Part shown: positions 1 to 10,805 of the stretch, piece by piece
How the letters are laid out: every line of letters starts with the position of its first letter
Numbering within the stretch: position 1 is the stretch's first letter
Assembly: GCA_944472155.2 (NCBI GenBank)
Contig: OX235273.1
Location: 9,893,204-9,957,203 of the forward strand
DNA length: 64,000 bases
From: Trichobilharzia szidati
Taxonomy: Eukaryota > Platyhelminthes > Trematoda > Strigeidida > Schistosomatidae
Direction: 5' to 3'
Translations under genes and position numbers: made by a program
Notes under the pieces: model-generated
What the model was told of the DNA's origin: nothing
Database searches by the model: none
Seen by the model: the letters and a program-made list of their open reading frames with translations, nothing else

Positions 1-914
1 ATCCAGTTCATAATAATAGTAATAGTAATAATAATAATAATGCAGTTCACAGGAAATCATCCACTAACTAATAGTGTTTTTATTTCTCACACTAATCGTC
101 TGAACCAAAAACAAAGGCTAAATGAATGGATCGGAGACCCTGGTAAAACGACAGTAACGAAAGTAGGAAGATGGAAATAGCTTGAAACAGTAGTAGTAGG
201 TAGTGGGTTAAGACTTGTTTAGATCTAATTTATTAACAGTGGGAAAAAGGAGAGAGCAATACAGATTATAAAAGTTATTAGAAAGGACTTCAAGAAGATA
301 ATACCAGAAGGTAGGCAATCAAGAGAATTTACATGGCTTGGAATAGATCTAGTCCCATTAACTATCTGTTACGGCTGACGGCGGGCAGACTTCGGCCTTC
401 CTCTACAAATGTTGTCACTTGTAGTCACACATTCGTAGTCTCTGACATCCAGAAAAGTCCCATTCACTGCCTTCACGTAACAGAGGAGGTGTTCTTCATA
501 AAAGGGTGAATATCGACGTGTGGCGCTTACAAACTGACTGTCTGACACACAAGTTTATGTAAGGGAACTGGAAAACCATAATTCCAAACCGATAGTGTGT
601 GCATAGGCTCCAGAATCCAAACGCCTAGAATGGCGTATGAACCAATTTCGGTCGCCGAGAACCATGAATATGTGGGCTCCAACTGCTGTTCCAATGCCTT
701 TTGGATAATACCTTAAGTTATAATCTCCGAGAGAAGTAAACTACTTAAACAACCACCTGCTTCGGTCTGGGCGTCTTGACAGTATCTCAGCCCTCACATA
801 AACTATTGGATTTTGTATGGCGTATCTCTTTGTGCCCAAAATGTACCAAGTCTGGGGTTTAATGAATAACTAATAATAGATGTATACACATAAACATCTG
901 GACAAATAGACGCA
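1..914. other. Non-coding lead region, unassigned
   Basis: A short (AAT)n-like tract lies at about 20-45. The rest has no long frame and no repeat family that I can name. The stretch 380-800 is less AT-rich than its surroundings and may be an old dispersed repeat, but I cannot match it to anything else in this window. Confidence 0.4.
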
Positions 915-1150
915 TTCTAACTACGAAGTACTTTATTGATCATTATTTGAGTTCCAAGTGAAGCACTAGGGGTAGTGATGGAGGTGAGGGAATGGTTACT
1001 AGCCTCATATCAAACTTCTCTCCTCTTTTGGGCTTAAAACTGGCTAGCCAAGGTTTAGAAGATTGTCAGCCAGGAATCAAACCCGCACCATTGGGCATGT
1101 CTGGCAAGCATGCTACCATTAAACCGCCGACACACAGTGGACATTATCAG
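915..1150 (-). repeat. SINE-T copy, degenerate
   Basis: Read on the minus strand this begins with a tRNA-like head (B-box-like GGTTTGATTCC relic near 1075-1085) and runs into the SINE-T body, recognised by the GCTAGCC and GAGGC blocks shared with the copies at 10806-11045 and 17215-17440. The copy is old: the A box is eroded and the 3' tail (left end) lacks a clean A run. Confidence 0.6.
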
Positions 1151-1435
1151 GGCAAGGTACATGCATACAGCATACGGCTTTCTTCAAACCTTGCACACAA
1201 CCATTAGGTCTTTGGCAGATCTGGCAACACAATTCATAAGAACACCATCAAAACATGTGTCAGGCTAGGTACCACAGTACATGTAAGTGAGCAATACCAT
1301 TGTTTTCAGTTAAATAGCATCCGGCTTTATCTGTTAATATACATAACTTTATACAAACCAATCATATTGATTTTTGTCAATAGAATAATAAGATTGTGCA
1401 TATAAATTGTGTAATTAGTCATAATAATAAGAAGT

Positions 1436-1555
1436 CAATAGACGAGACTGTGAAGTTACATCGATTGAGATGGTTAGGACATGTGTTACACATGCATCCC
1501 TAGCCATCGCCTTCCTCGACGGGCAATGTTAGCCGACATAGAGTCATGAACAAGG
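1436..1555 (+). mobile_element. RTE-A LINE fragment
   Basis: The plus strand encodes a piece of the RTE-A C-terminal region (KLHRLRWLGHVL-like) also seen at 26047-26253 and, on the minus strand, at 7430-7888. Only about 120 bp survive, with no 3' end. It is a dead fragment. Confidence 0.65.
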
Positions 1556-1749
1556 TTGCTTTTAGTACGTCTAATATGTTTGAATACAATTTTCATGTTG
1601 TGTTTATCGAGCAGTGATCTCATATCACCTGACGTATCTGATCTATGTGGAGTGACTACTGTTGAGGTCCATATCTTCAGAATATATTTCCGACTAGGTT
1701 TAATATTGGTGTTGATTTTGATAATGAAGTCCTCTGGATATTTGAGAAG

Positions 1750-2050
1750 ACATCAGAACACTACTCAATTAACACAACATGAGAGTTTTCTTCAAACACA
1801 TCAGACATACTAAAAAACAACCTTATTCATGTGAAAGACAGAATTCCGAAGGATTCAAGATCTAATTGTCTCTATAAAATAAGATGCTTCAACAAACCTC
1901 GCCAGACAGAAATCAAGATCAGAAGAAATGAACACCACAGAGCTTCCCTTTATTCGACCATCGAGTAATCTACTGAAACCAGAAAAGCTCGAAAAATCCT
2001 CAACCATAGTTATGTCTACACGCTTTAGAATCAGGCCACAAAACATTTAT
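1750..2050 (+). pseudogene. PLE fragment, GIY-YIG linker relic
   Basis: In shifting frames the plus strand reads peptides like IHVKDRIPKDSRSNCLYKIRC and, downstream, ALESGHK. In Penelope-like elements a similar segment leads into the GIY-YIG endonuclease domain. Frameshifts and stops break it. The assignment rests on short peptide resemblance, so another retroelement is possible. Confidence 0.45.
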
Positions 2051-2279
2051 ATATTCTGAAGTCATCCAGAAAAAAATTCAGGAAACCCATAGAATGTCTT
2101 ATATTAGGGGAATTTCAATATTACAAAAATTGTCATTTATAATAGTGTCATTTATTGTCGTCAAATCCTTACTAGTACTGACTGACTTACTTACTGTAGT
2201 TGACAATTAGAAAATGGCAAAGAAACAATTAAAAACATTACACGTTACACACAGATTTTTCCCCTCCTAGTTGCGAACT

Positions 2280-3186
2280 GATTTCGCAGATAATGCACAT
2301 CTAATGACACACAAACTCGAAGACTTGCAGGCAGGCGAAAACCAACAAAATGGTTGAAGAGGCTGGCAGCGAAGACAGGGCTCCAGGTGGACACAGGGAT
2401 GAGGGAGGTGATAAAGATAACCAACCACAGCAACAACAACAACCAGCACTAATTACCGTCAACGGGAGAGATTTCACAGAGGTCACTTCCTGCCTTCACT
2501 AACTCGGCTAGGAAGCACGGTTTCAACCACAAGTAGTCGGGACAGATGAAGATGCCAAAGCCAGACAGCCAGCCAGAATCGAAAAGGCAAGATACGCCTA
2601 CATCAACCTGAAACCAGTTTGGAAATCTTCTGCACTAACTCAATCAGCCAGCCAGCACAGACAACAACATTCAGATTTTCAACACAAATGTGAAGTCAAT
2701 CAGTCAGCTTTTCTATGCGGGTCAGAAACTTGACCAACGTGTCACCAGAAGGATTTCCAAAAAGTTACAGACTAACATCAACAGCCTACTTCACTTGTTC
2801 CATACTGAAGATCAAATGGCCAGCCGGTCGGCCAGAAAGAATTAGTAACAAGAAACTCTGGTTGGGAACAAACCAACCAAGAGGCGACTACTCAACAAAT
2901 ATGTAGGAGAAAACGGAGATGGATTCATCGGACATACGTTGAGCAGGCCGTCAAATGACATCGCTCGCAATGCAGACTATCACTCAAGTGGAATTCCAAT
3001 GGGAAACACGCAACGAGTGGGTCGTTGGTGGGTGGAGAGTACCATGGATGAGATCGTGTGGGGAGAAGATGAAAGGCTATAGGCAATCGTGGACGCAGCT
3101 GAAGGTGACAGCAGAGAATAGAAGGAATTGTAGATGTGTTGTTGAAGCCCTATATTCCACTCTGAACCCAAGGGAATAATAATAAT
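2280..3186 (+). mobile_element. RTE-B LINE, 5'-truncated
   Basis: A 5'-truncated RTE-like LINE, starting just after the reverse transcriptase catalytic motif and running to its natural 3' end. Plus-strand peptides in order: NQQQ-type glutamine-rich stretch from CAA repeats (about 2425-2445), ITVNGRDFTEV-like block, a VKSVLLYGSETW-like block, and the terminal WRCVVEALYSTLNPRE block at about 3125-3178. The stop codon TAA is the first unit of an AATAATAATA tail at 3175-3186. Frameshifts and stops make it non-functional. Confidence 0.8.
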
Positions 3187-3828
3187 AGTTACCAAGCAGA
3201 AAAAATAAATAATCCGCTTTTTAAGAAAATAGATTGGTTGTTGATCCGTTAAAACAAAGCAGATGTCTTCTAAGGCAAGAAAGTATACTGACACTGAATA
3301 CCGGACATTCAAAAAAGCCAGAACAGGCGTTCTTGATTATCTAGCACCTTCCTTGTAGTTTATTTATAGGAGCTCAGCTACGTGTCTTCTATCAGTAGTA
3401 GTTTAAGCGGTAGCAATCAATAGCAGAAGATCTGACGTCTGCGTTTACACCACACCATCGTTATTGTCTCACCATTATTATTATTGTCATTCATCACCCT
3501 TGAACTTATATCTAGTCTACTCCATTTGTTGGCTTATTTTTCTGTAGTATTCATATTGTCTCACATACCACTGATTAAACTCACCCTTGAAACCTGTACT
3601 TTTGTTCATTACATGTATATACACACATCATTAAACTATTTCATCTCATTTGATCTCATGTTCTCATTGACCATACATATTTTAAACGATAATAAGAAAC
3701 TAATTGAGTATTGTTCTGTCCCATCTTATACTTGTTCCACAATACGCTTTCTGATATAATTCAAATGTATGCGAAAAATTAGTGGATTTATAATTGTAGA
3801 GCCCGGAGAAGGGAACTTTATTGTAACC
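3187..3828. other. AT-rich region, unassigned
   Basis: About 640 bp of AT-rich DNA with no supported gene. A 91-codon open frame at 3484-3759 is hydrophobic and low in complexity, with no family resemblance. The pyrimidine-rich part may be an old PLE or LINE 3' untranslated region, but this is a guess. Confidence 0.35.
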
Positions 3829-3829
3829 A

Positions 3830-4365
3830 CAATTGGTTACAGGATTTTATCATGAGCTGAAATCGGTTAGGGGAACATTGGATAACCAGGTGAGAGTACT
3901 GGACAGTTGTTTCGTCAGGCAAGTTTGGGTTTCTTCACCAATACATGAACCGAGGACCTCCCAGTTACAAGACAAGTTTGTAGACCAATCATCCAATGAC
4001 CCATGAATTCTAACTTATGCCGATTCACGATATGGCGCGACTGGAACTAGCCAGTGTCATCGGCGACGAGTAACTGTCCTCACACGCTACCTGTTGTATC
4101 CCACTGGTCACGACTTCTCACTAGAACCCAGATAACTACCTAGCTGAATAGGGCCAGTCGCGAGTGAGCGGGAATTGAACAGAATTGGCAGAAATTGGAA
4201 TTCATGGATTGGTCATTGGATCGTGTGCAAACAGCTTAATGGTCTACGAGCTCAAACCCTGAGGATGGATGTGTACTGTTGGAAAGTCCCAAACTGGTAG
4301 GACGAAACAGCTGACTGTCCAGTACTTCAGCTCATGATGAAATCTTGTAACTAATAGAATCCCCG
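3830..4365. repeat. SINE-H palindromic insertion
   Basis: The left part (3830-4170) is a SINE-H unit on the minus strand. The right part (4150-4365) is a partial unit on the plus strand, so both outer ends carry the SINE-H tail (GGTTACAGGATTTTATCATG on the left and its complement on the right). Hammerhead-like motifs occur in both arms. The right one at 4270-4317 keeps stem I (GTACTG with CAGTAC), stem II (GTCC with GGAC) and the GAAA box but has lost CUGAUGA (reads TTGGAAA). Confidence 0.75.
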
Positions 4366-5158
4366 AAAACAAACACATGAAACCACAGTTGTTCGCACTA
4401 ACTGTTTTTGTTTCAACCCTAAACAATTATGACAACCTTTGGCGCGCACACACGCACAGGCAGACAGAGACACACGAAAATAACCTTTTGATGGCTTTCT
4501 TTCTTTCTTCCTTGCCGAAAACATCAAAATAAACAAGACATAAAACAACAAACAGTTTTAGTAACCAACTCCCCCCCCCCCCTAAATGATGACGACTAAG
4601 GTGATTGATCATTGCATAGGATCTACTAATAATTACCCGTATCACTATTAGTAGAACTATATTTATCAGCAAATACTGTTTGTGTACTGGACAGAGACAG
4701 ACAAACACCACCAACACATCTCCAACAAACAAACAAACAAAAAGCTACATGTGCGTAAACAGAAAGTGAAAAAAAAAGTATACAAAGATATAAGGGCAAG
4801 GAAACGTGAACATGAGGTTGGGAGAGGAAGAAGCGCTGGTGGAAACTTCTGGTGGAATGAATTGAATTTTGAAAAAAGCACAACAGCTGTGACTAAAATA
4901 AATAAGCTATACTTATTCTGCTTTTACTCTCATTTTTTTCAATATTCAGTGTATAAATATGGAAGTCATGTTCAATGTTTAATATATATATATATATATA
5001 TATAATGTTGAAAATAAAAGTTGTTGAAATTGATGAAGTGTGGGGTAGGAGAGGTAGGTACGGTAAACTTTCGAATGTCACACATTTGTCTCCCTCTTCC
5101 ACTTTCTCCAGAAAGGAAAAGTTCTTTGTGTAATAATAATATTAGAAATAATAAATGT
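4366..5158. other. Simple-repeat-rich spacer
   Basis: No gene seen. It holds a 12-C run at 4571-4582 and an (AT)n run at about 4982-5004. Open frames here are overlapping low-complexity shadows on both strands. A stretch at 4680-4860 is purine-rich with A runs. Confidence 0.5.
4982..5004. repeat. (AT)n microsatellite
   Basis: About 11 perfect AT dinucleotides in a row. Confidence 0.95.
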
Positions 5159-5392
5159 GTGCGTCGGTGACACAGTGGTAGAATGCTCGCCGACCACGCC
5201 TCATATGGTTGGGGGTTCGATCCCCGGCCACTAACGTACTCCTTTACCTCGCTAAGTCAACAATAAGACTGGTAAAAATCCCGTAAAAATAAACACCACT
5301 GCTACCGAAACTTCAAGCCTCTAGCTTGAAGGTACCTTATCCTCCACTGCGAACGTGAAGGATAAATTTATCAAGAAACACATGACAAAGAA
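5159..5392 (+). repeat. SINE-T copy
   Basis: tRNA-derived SINE. The head has an A-box-like GTGGTAGAATGC and a B box GGTTCGATCCC at about 5214-5224. The body reads through the CTCGCTAAGTCAA block to the CTAGCTTGAAG block near 5320-5330, the same order as the copies at 32785-33025 and 54290-54445. The head is not a tRNA gene: no cloverleaf with a paired acceptor stem can be drawn. Confidence 0.8.
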
Positions 5393-5394
5393 AG

Positions 5395-6205
5395 CGGAAC
5401 AGGACTACTCACTATCTGTAAAAAGAAGCCTTTGTACATACGACTGGAAGTCAAGGGTAATATACCCAGGGGAATAATTACGATGAAATTAAGAAAATCA
5501 GGTCAAAGAACTTTTGATGCTGGCGAACTACACGTGATGGTGATTCCTCGATTGAAAGATGAAGTAACTAGACTAGCTGGCCACTTCAAATTGTATCTAC
5601 CAATACAACTGAGCTTGTCGTGGAGCGAGTTATATCGGCTGTTGCTCTAGGAACTTGATTTTTCGTGCTCGAGAACATCTCTCAGTATGGCTAAGTAAAG
5701 GTGTAATAAAAACCATAAACAGTTCGATATTAGACCATCTGGTCAAAACCGGCCACAAAGCCAGCATTGAAGTGTCCTTCTCTATCATCTACCCAGTACC
5801 ACATCAATTGTCAAAAACATCGAGGTACCGCATGCTCCAAAACAGCAGAGGCTATCGCGATTCAGTGCTTTGTGTAAAAAAGAAGCAAGTCCAGCCCCTA
5901 CTACTGCCCTGGTCAGCCTTCAGCAGAGACTATAAATTCATGAATTTGTATTATTATCTTTCCTTATTTTTCTGATATTCAGCTTATTTTATGTTGATGC
6001 TATTGAGCTGTAATCTATCAATATTATTGATTCGATGTTATTTAAACAACATTAATGTTGTTCATAACACTAATTCATTCATTCACTATAATGTATATAT
6101 AACTGTGGAGCCTGATGATGACGTTATCGAAAAGAGTATTCTTTGTTCACTAACCATTCTTTTGAAAACAACTTTAATGGACATTTTTAATCAGTTTAAA
6201 TAAGA
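5395..6205 (+). pseudogene. PLE-1 Penelope-like relic
   Basis: Plus-strand reading across frames gives the C-terminal GIY-YIG region of a Penelope-like element: a degraded WSELYR block near 5620-5645, RAREHLSVWLSKG (5658-5700), ILDHLVKTGHKA (5730-5768), FSIIYPVPHQLSKTSRYRML, then the terminal KKQVQPLLLPW. This is the same peptide order as in the longer frame at 54387-55256. An AT-rich 3' untranslated region follows. A hammerhead-like core (CTGATGA at 6112-6118, GAAA at 6129-6132) sits near the end, where PLE ribozyme motifs are expected. Frameshifts disable the coding part. Confidence 0.75.
6112..6132 (+). ncRNA. Hammerhead-like core at PLE-1 end
   Basis: CTGATGA and GAAA are separated by ten bases that can pair only weakly. 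I cannot find a convincing stem I or stem III, so this is either decayed or chance. Its position just downstream of a PLE frame is the main reason to list it. Confidence 0.3.
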
Positions 6206-6209
6206 CTAA

Positions 6210-7105
6210 AACGAGTCCAGAGATCACAGTGGAGATTCTCACGCCACGATTACCGGAACTTTAGAAAGGATGGAAGGAATCTAGTGGTTAGAAGAAAGGC
6301 TATCTTTCCAAACTACCTAATGAGAGCGATTTAAGCATTTGCAAACACTGGCACGGAATCTTGCTTTTGTCCACGTGACGCAAAATATAATATGGCGTCA
6401 TTCTAGACAGACTAAGAGATTCACTAAATGTAGGAAATCCAACCGGAACAAGCTAGATTCAGGAAAAGCAGATCACCGGCGGAGCATCATCGAACAAAGT
6501 ATAAAATGGTAGTCAAACTTCTACATCAGCTTCGTTGACCTTGAAAAGGACTTAGACAGCGTTGAAGGTTAAGTGATTTGGAAACTACTTCAATACCATG
6601 CAGCGTTCCAAATTATTATCAACCTCATTCAACAGTTATGCGACAATGCACCATATCAAGTGATCCACAACATAAAACTCAGAGAGGCGTCTGAAGCGAA
6701 TACAGGAGTAAGACGCAGCTACCCATTATCAGCGATAATATTCTTGTAATGGGCTGGATTATACGCCAGAATGTGTTCGAAGCGCTTAGACAGGAGTACG
6801 TTGGACCGACAAGAAGACTATAGGATATCTTAACTTCACGGAGGAAAACAAGATGACCAGCCAGGAAGGATTGGTAACGAGGAACTCTGACAGGCAAAAT
6901 TCCAATCAAGAATCCATTACCCAACAAATATTCCAAAGGAAACATATAAAATCGGACACATACTGGAGAGACCGTTGAGTTATATCATGTCCCAGGTTAG
7001 CCGAAACCAAAATGGGAAACGATGAGAGTCAGACGGTGACATGGATGAGGTTATCCTATGAGGAGGAGACGAGAGCATGTAAGCAATAGTTAACCAAACT
7101 AAAGA
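6210..7105 (+). mobile_element. RTE-B LINE, reverse transcriptase part, inactive
   Basis: Homologous in order to the copy at 17800-19655: ITVEILTPRLPEL block, palm region (LDRLRDSL), FVDLEKD-like motif A relic, VIHN-like block, GVRR-like motif B relic near 6708-6720, then an internal deletion and the C-terminal region near 6840-7080. Stops and frameshifts are frequent. It ends abruptly against an inverted RTE-B piece at about 7105, so the two form a head-scrambled pair. Confidence 0.7.
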
Positions 7106-8175
7106 GGGCTCTCCGTTTGATCTTCAGTATGCAGACCGCTGTTGATGTTAGTCTGTAACTTGTTGGAAATCTTTCACGTAACACGCAGTGCAAGTTTGTC
7201 TGTCTGTCTCTGTCTGGATTCAAAATAGAACTTGGCACCGAAGTGCAGCCCTTCGAGTTGCCACGTTCCAAAGAGCACACAAAGGTAGACAAGAAAATGA
7301 GTGAAGAGAATCAATAGAGTTTTGACAAGTATAAGAGTGAAACAGAATGAGTAATGGTAGAAAGGAATATGAAAGATTACAGAGACTGAATACATCTGAG
7401 CCATTGACAACGATTTTCAGCCATGTCACCTATTGTCTCCAGTCACTGGTTCTTAGAGTCCCGAGGGCGGGCCCCAACCCGGAAGTCTGCATCTCCCTCC
7501 CTACCTGACTCAGTTTAACTGTCAAGGATTTCATGGATTGATGAGGCCATGTTTTTGTTTGGCCACCACTTACTCTTTTCCAACCTGCACCTATATCAGC
7601 TAGTAATGCCCATCGCCCGGGGAGGCAATGGTTAGGCATGCGCAGCACGTCACCTAGCCATCTCAATCTATGTAACTTCATAGCCTCTTCCATTGATTTT
7701 CCCTCTTTGCCCAACAATCTAAGCCTAACGTCAACATTACTCACCTTATTATTATCCCACCTAACGTGAGAAAGAGATCGTAGACATCTATGGTCAAAAA
7801 CAGTCAACCTTTTCATGTCTTCAACTCGTATTGGCCATGTTTCAGAGCCATAGAGGATAAGGACGGTGCGAACTGCTGAGCAGCTCACACGTGCAAGTTT
7901 GTGATCCGTATAGAAGAACTGATTGACTGACTAAATATTTGTGATGAGCATCCGAATCTTTCTAATTCTGACTTTGACAGCTTCATCTGTTCTAGCTGAC
8001 TGTGACTGAAACAGTGCTTTCAAGCCAGGTAAGTGAAGGCAGTAACCTCTGTCAGATCTCTCCCTTTGATGGTGATTGGTGCTGGTTGTTATTCTTGATA
8101 ATGCCTGGTTACCTTCATCATCTCCGTCCGTCTTCTCTATGTTCACCTGGAGTCCTGTTCTAGCGTAGATGGTAG
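7106..8175 (-). mobile_element. RTE-B LINE fragment, host of a nested RTE-A
   Basis: Minus-strand RTE-B sequence occupies 7106-7199 and resumes at 7891-8175. Joined, the two parts align with the uninterrupted minus copy near 45960-46290 (the GTGCAAGT then CTGATCCGTATAG junction is continuous there). It covers the region between the catalytic motif and the C-terminal zone. The coding frame is broken. Confidence 0.75.
7200..7890 (-). mobile_element. RTE-A LINE, 5'-truncated, nested with 12-bp TSD
   Basis: A 5'-truncated RTE-like LINE on the minus strand. The 152-codon frame at 7430-7888 encodes the post-RT C-terminal region: LILYGSETWPIRVEDMKRL, DHRCLRSLSHVRW, LHRLRWLGDVLRMPNH, GGQTKTWPHQSMKSL. 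The 3' end is marked by a GACA/CTGT run at about 7198-7215. A perfect 12-bp duplication GTGCAAGTTTGT flanks it at 7188-7199 and 7891-7902. The catalytic part is absent, so it cannot move itself. Confidence 0.88.
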
Positions 8176-8475
8176 AAGACAACACGAAAATATCGACTAT
8201 GCTATACACTATTAAATATTTCTTTAGATAGAAGTCACTGTGCATTTATTATTTGTAAACATAAACATTTAATGAATCTTTTGTCAATTTCTCTTCTACC
8301 CAATGACAAATTTGCATAAACACAAAAGGAATGTCGTCTATACATACGCCTGTTGTTTACTTTAGTCGTTTGTTTTTTATTGCTTTTGACCTGTGAATAG
8401 AAAACAATTCTCAAAAAAATGTTTATATTGCTTTATTCATATAAGTACATTTTTATCAAGGTTTGTGTTTAATGT

Positions 8476-8504
<29 letters not shown>
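8476..8504. repeat. (CA)n microsatellite
   Basis: About 12 CA units at the left edge of an RTE-B copy. The preceding 8180-8475 is AT-rich with no gene seen. Confidence 0.9.
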
Positions 8505-8506
<2 letters not shown>

Positions 8507-9030
8507 ATAAACTCAAAGACCCATAGATGAAAACCAACAAATTGGCAGTAGAAGCAAGCAGCGAAGATGTGTCACTTCAAGTGGATACAGAAAAGACGCA
8601 GGTGATGAAAATACACTCCGACCAGTGACATCAACAACAACAACAACAACAAGCACCAGTCACTATCAGGAGAAGAAATTTGAACGAGATCGCGTCTTCC
8701 ATTTACGGTCTGGGTAGAATCGTTTCAACGGCAGACGGTGGTATGGATGAATTTTTCAAAGCCGCCATGCGGCGGCAGAAAGGTAAGACTCTTTCAAAAT
8801 TTCGAAATGAAAGAAATTTGGATTCTCAGAACTAATGTCAAGTCAGTGAGTGATTTTGTACGGTCCAGAGACTTGGACAGCATGTCATGGAAAGCATTTC
8901 AAACAGGTTATTGAAAATTTCTATCAGCAGCCGACCATTTCGCTGGCTGAGATGGTCGACCAGAAAAGATAGGCAACAAACTAACCAATAACCTTTTGCC
9001 CACTCAAAACATATTCCGAAGTGAAGACGG
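8505..9030 (+). mobile_element. RTE-B LINE, left part of interrupted copy
   Basis: Begins after the catalytic motif with the usual AAGACTC-like lead, a CAA/Gln repeat at 8632-8651, the ITIRRRNLNE-like block and the LYGPETW-like block. Many frameshifts. At 9021-9030 it meets a PLE-2 insertion. The remainder of the copy lies at 11249-11490. Confidence 0.7.
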
Positions 9031-9067
9031 TATAAGAATAGAACTTGTGCACTGTAGTGATAGTGTA

Positions 9068-9715
9068 ACAACAGAAGACAATGGCCAGGCAACAGATCGT
9101 TCATTTAGGAAATCAACACATATTTATATATTTTCATGTTTTTACGAGTTGATCACGGACTGATATCAGTTAGAGAACCATTGGAAACCAGGGAGTACTG
9201 GACAGCTGCTGTTTCATCCTGGTTTTGGGAATCATCGGCAGTACGCACCCACTAGGATTCGAACCCAGGACCTTCCGGTTACAAGGCAAGCTCGTATACC
9301 ATTCAGCAACTGGGACCCGATTCAATGGCTCATGAAACAGCAGCTGTCCAGTACTCCCTGGTTTTCAATGTTTCTCTAACTGATATCAGTCCGTGATCAA
9401 CTCATAAAAACATAACAAACCCTTACAAACAAAACTATAGAAAAAATATTTTCATGTACATTATTATAGATTATTGTAAGCAAACAAACACAGTCTTCTG
9501 ATTGGTTGTTTCTCACTGACAGTTAATCTTTTATCTCTTTGTGGCTGTTTCCTGAATGCGAGATCATCTATATGCTAACTGTATCCGCCTATGCAAAGTC
9601 TGCTGTGGTTCGTTGTTGAATCAGTCTTTGTTTATATTTTCTCACGACCAATATTGACGATGTAAACATTGTCGTAAATTACATTCTACCGATTTGGCTA
9701 GCAGCCCGCTCTCAC
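9068..9715 (-). repeat. Repeat X, interrupted copy
   Basis: An unassigned dispersed repeat about 340 bp long without its own insertion. The other copy is at 53745-54118 in the opposite orientation. Both share the ends TAACAACAGAGGA-like and CCCTCACCACAAT-like and the internal block TCTTCTGATTGGTTGTTTCTC. No open frame, no clear terminal inverted repeat. It is inserted in the left arm of PLE-2 and is itself split by SINE-H at 9139-9445. Confidence 0.7.
9139..9445. repeat. SINE-H palindromic insertion with TSD
   Basis: About 306 bp. The left arm is a minus-strand unit from tail to tRNA head. The right arm is a plus-strand tail segment. They meet near 9349 at a shared ATGAA, so both ends are the SINE-H tail. 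An 11-12 bp duplication ATATTTTCATG flanks it at 9128-9138 and 9446-9456. The copy of repeat X at 53745-54118 shows the empty site. The hammerhead-like motif reads CCGATGA instead of CTGATGA. Confidence 0.9.
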
Positions 9716-10390
9716 CACAATAGAGTATAATTCCATTGTGGGTAAAATTTATTTTGATAAAGTCTCACAGTGTAGTGTTATGCAGTAGTAATATTTACTG
9801 ATGACCACGTCTCGAGCACAATTTATACACTACTACTCATAATCCCAATATCAAGGCACTACTCACACACAACTTTCTTTGCTTCATTTATATACATGAG
9901 CAAAAATTGATGATTAGACATTTGATTGAATAAAATCAATATAAGACTTGCGTGAAACAGAAAGGGCGATGAAGTACATTCGGAACCATTATTAGTGTTA
10001 TCAATAAAATGCAATAGGATGGGAATTAAAACGATTGTTAGTCAATAAGATGGGAAATAAGACGCTTTTATAGTAAAATAAATAATGACTGTGATTTAGG
10101 TCAACTACATAGGTCAAACTAACAGGTCAGGAATAGTGAGATTATCAGAACATAAGAATTTACCTAAGGTTAGAATGGTTCACTCAACCCACGAACATAG
10201 GTAATTTAGAAAAAAGCTCAGCACTACATTCCACTGCATGCATTAACAACGCAGAACCACACAATAGGGTGGGTGGGACAGAGTCGAAATTCTAAGAAGT
10301 AATATAGGTAGGTGGAGAGAGGGAGAGGTTGATTACTGAATTCTGGTTCATCGAACAATCTACATTTTATTATTTATTTTACTTATTTAT

Positions 10391-10575
10391 TATAGCTTGA
10401 TTCCACACCGTATTTTCGGTACAAGTGTGGAATTTTCAGCATGTGATATCGGTAGCCCAATTTTGCAGGCCGACCATAGATATCGGGTGTGCGCCGGCAG
10501 GGGATGGAACCCCGGACCATGTGCATGGTTGGCGAGAGTCCTAACTACTGTGCCACCGACGCATCCAACACATGC
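10391..10575 (-). repeat. SINE-T copy inside PLE-2
   Basis: On the minus strand: tRNA-like head with B box GGGGTTCCATCCCC-like at about 10500-10513, then the ATATCTATGG, CCGATATC and TCCACACTTGTAC blocks found in the copy at 22448-22648. The tail end (left) is AT-rich. A 67-codon frame across it is accidental. Confidence 0.8.
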
Positions 10576-10805
10576 AATAGAAGTGACTCATCATCGCTAA
10601 TACCAGAGATATGGAAAATATTATTACCACCAGTCAGTCAAATCAGAGGATAATAAATAATGTTAAAATTCTATTTCAATTCACATTATAACATTCTCAC
10701 AAGTTATTTATTTATTTTACTATAAAAACATCTTATTTCCCTTCCCATCTGATTGTATCTTATTGATAACACTAATATTATTATTTCCGAATGTACTTTA
10801 TCTTA

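Noticed and set aside
380..830. Possible LTR or host exon in a less AT-rich block
   Set aside because: No frame, no terminal repeat partner and no primer-binding site seen, so left unassigned.
992..1207. 71-codon open frame
   Set aside because: It lies across a minus-strand SINE-T and reads its complement. No protein family resemblance.
4571..4582. 12-C run as G-quadruplex or regulatory element
   Set aside because: A single homopolymer, no further G/C runs nearby, no gene to regulate.
4427..4883. Cluster of overlapping open frames on both strands
   Set aside because: Low-complexity, Cys/Phe/Val-rich shadows of purine-rich and simple-repeat DNA. No supported gene.
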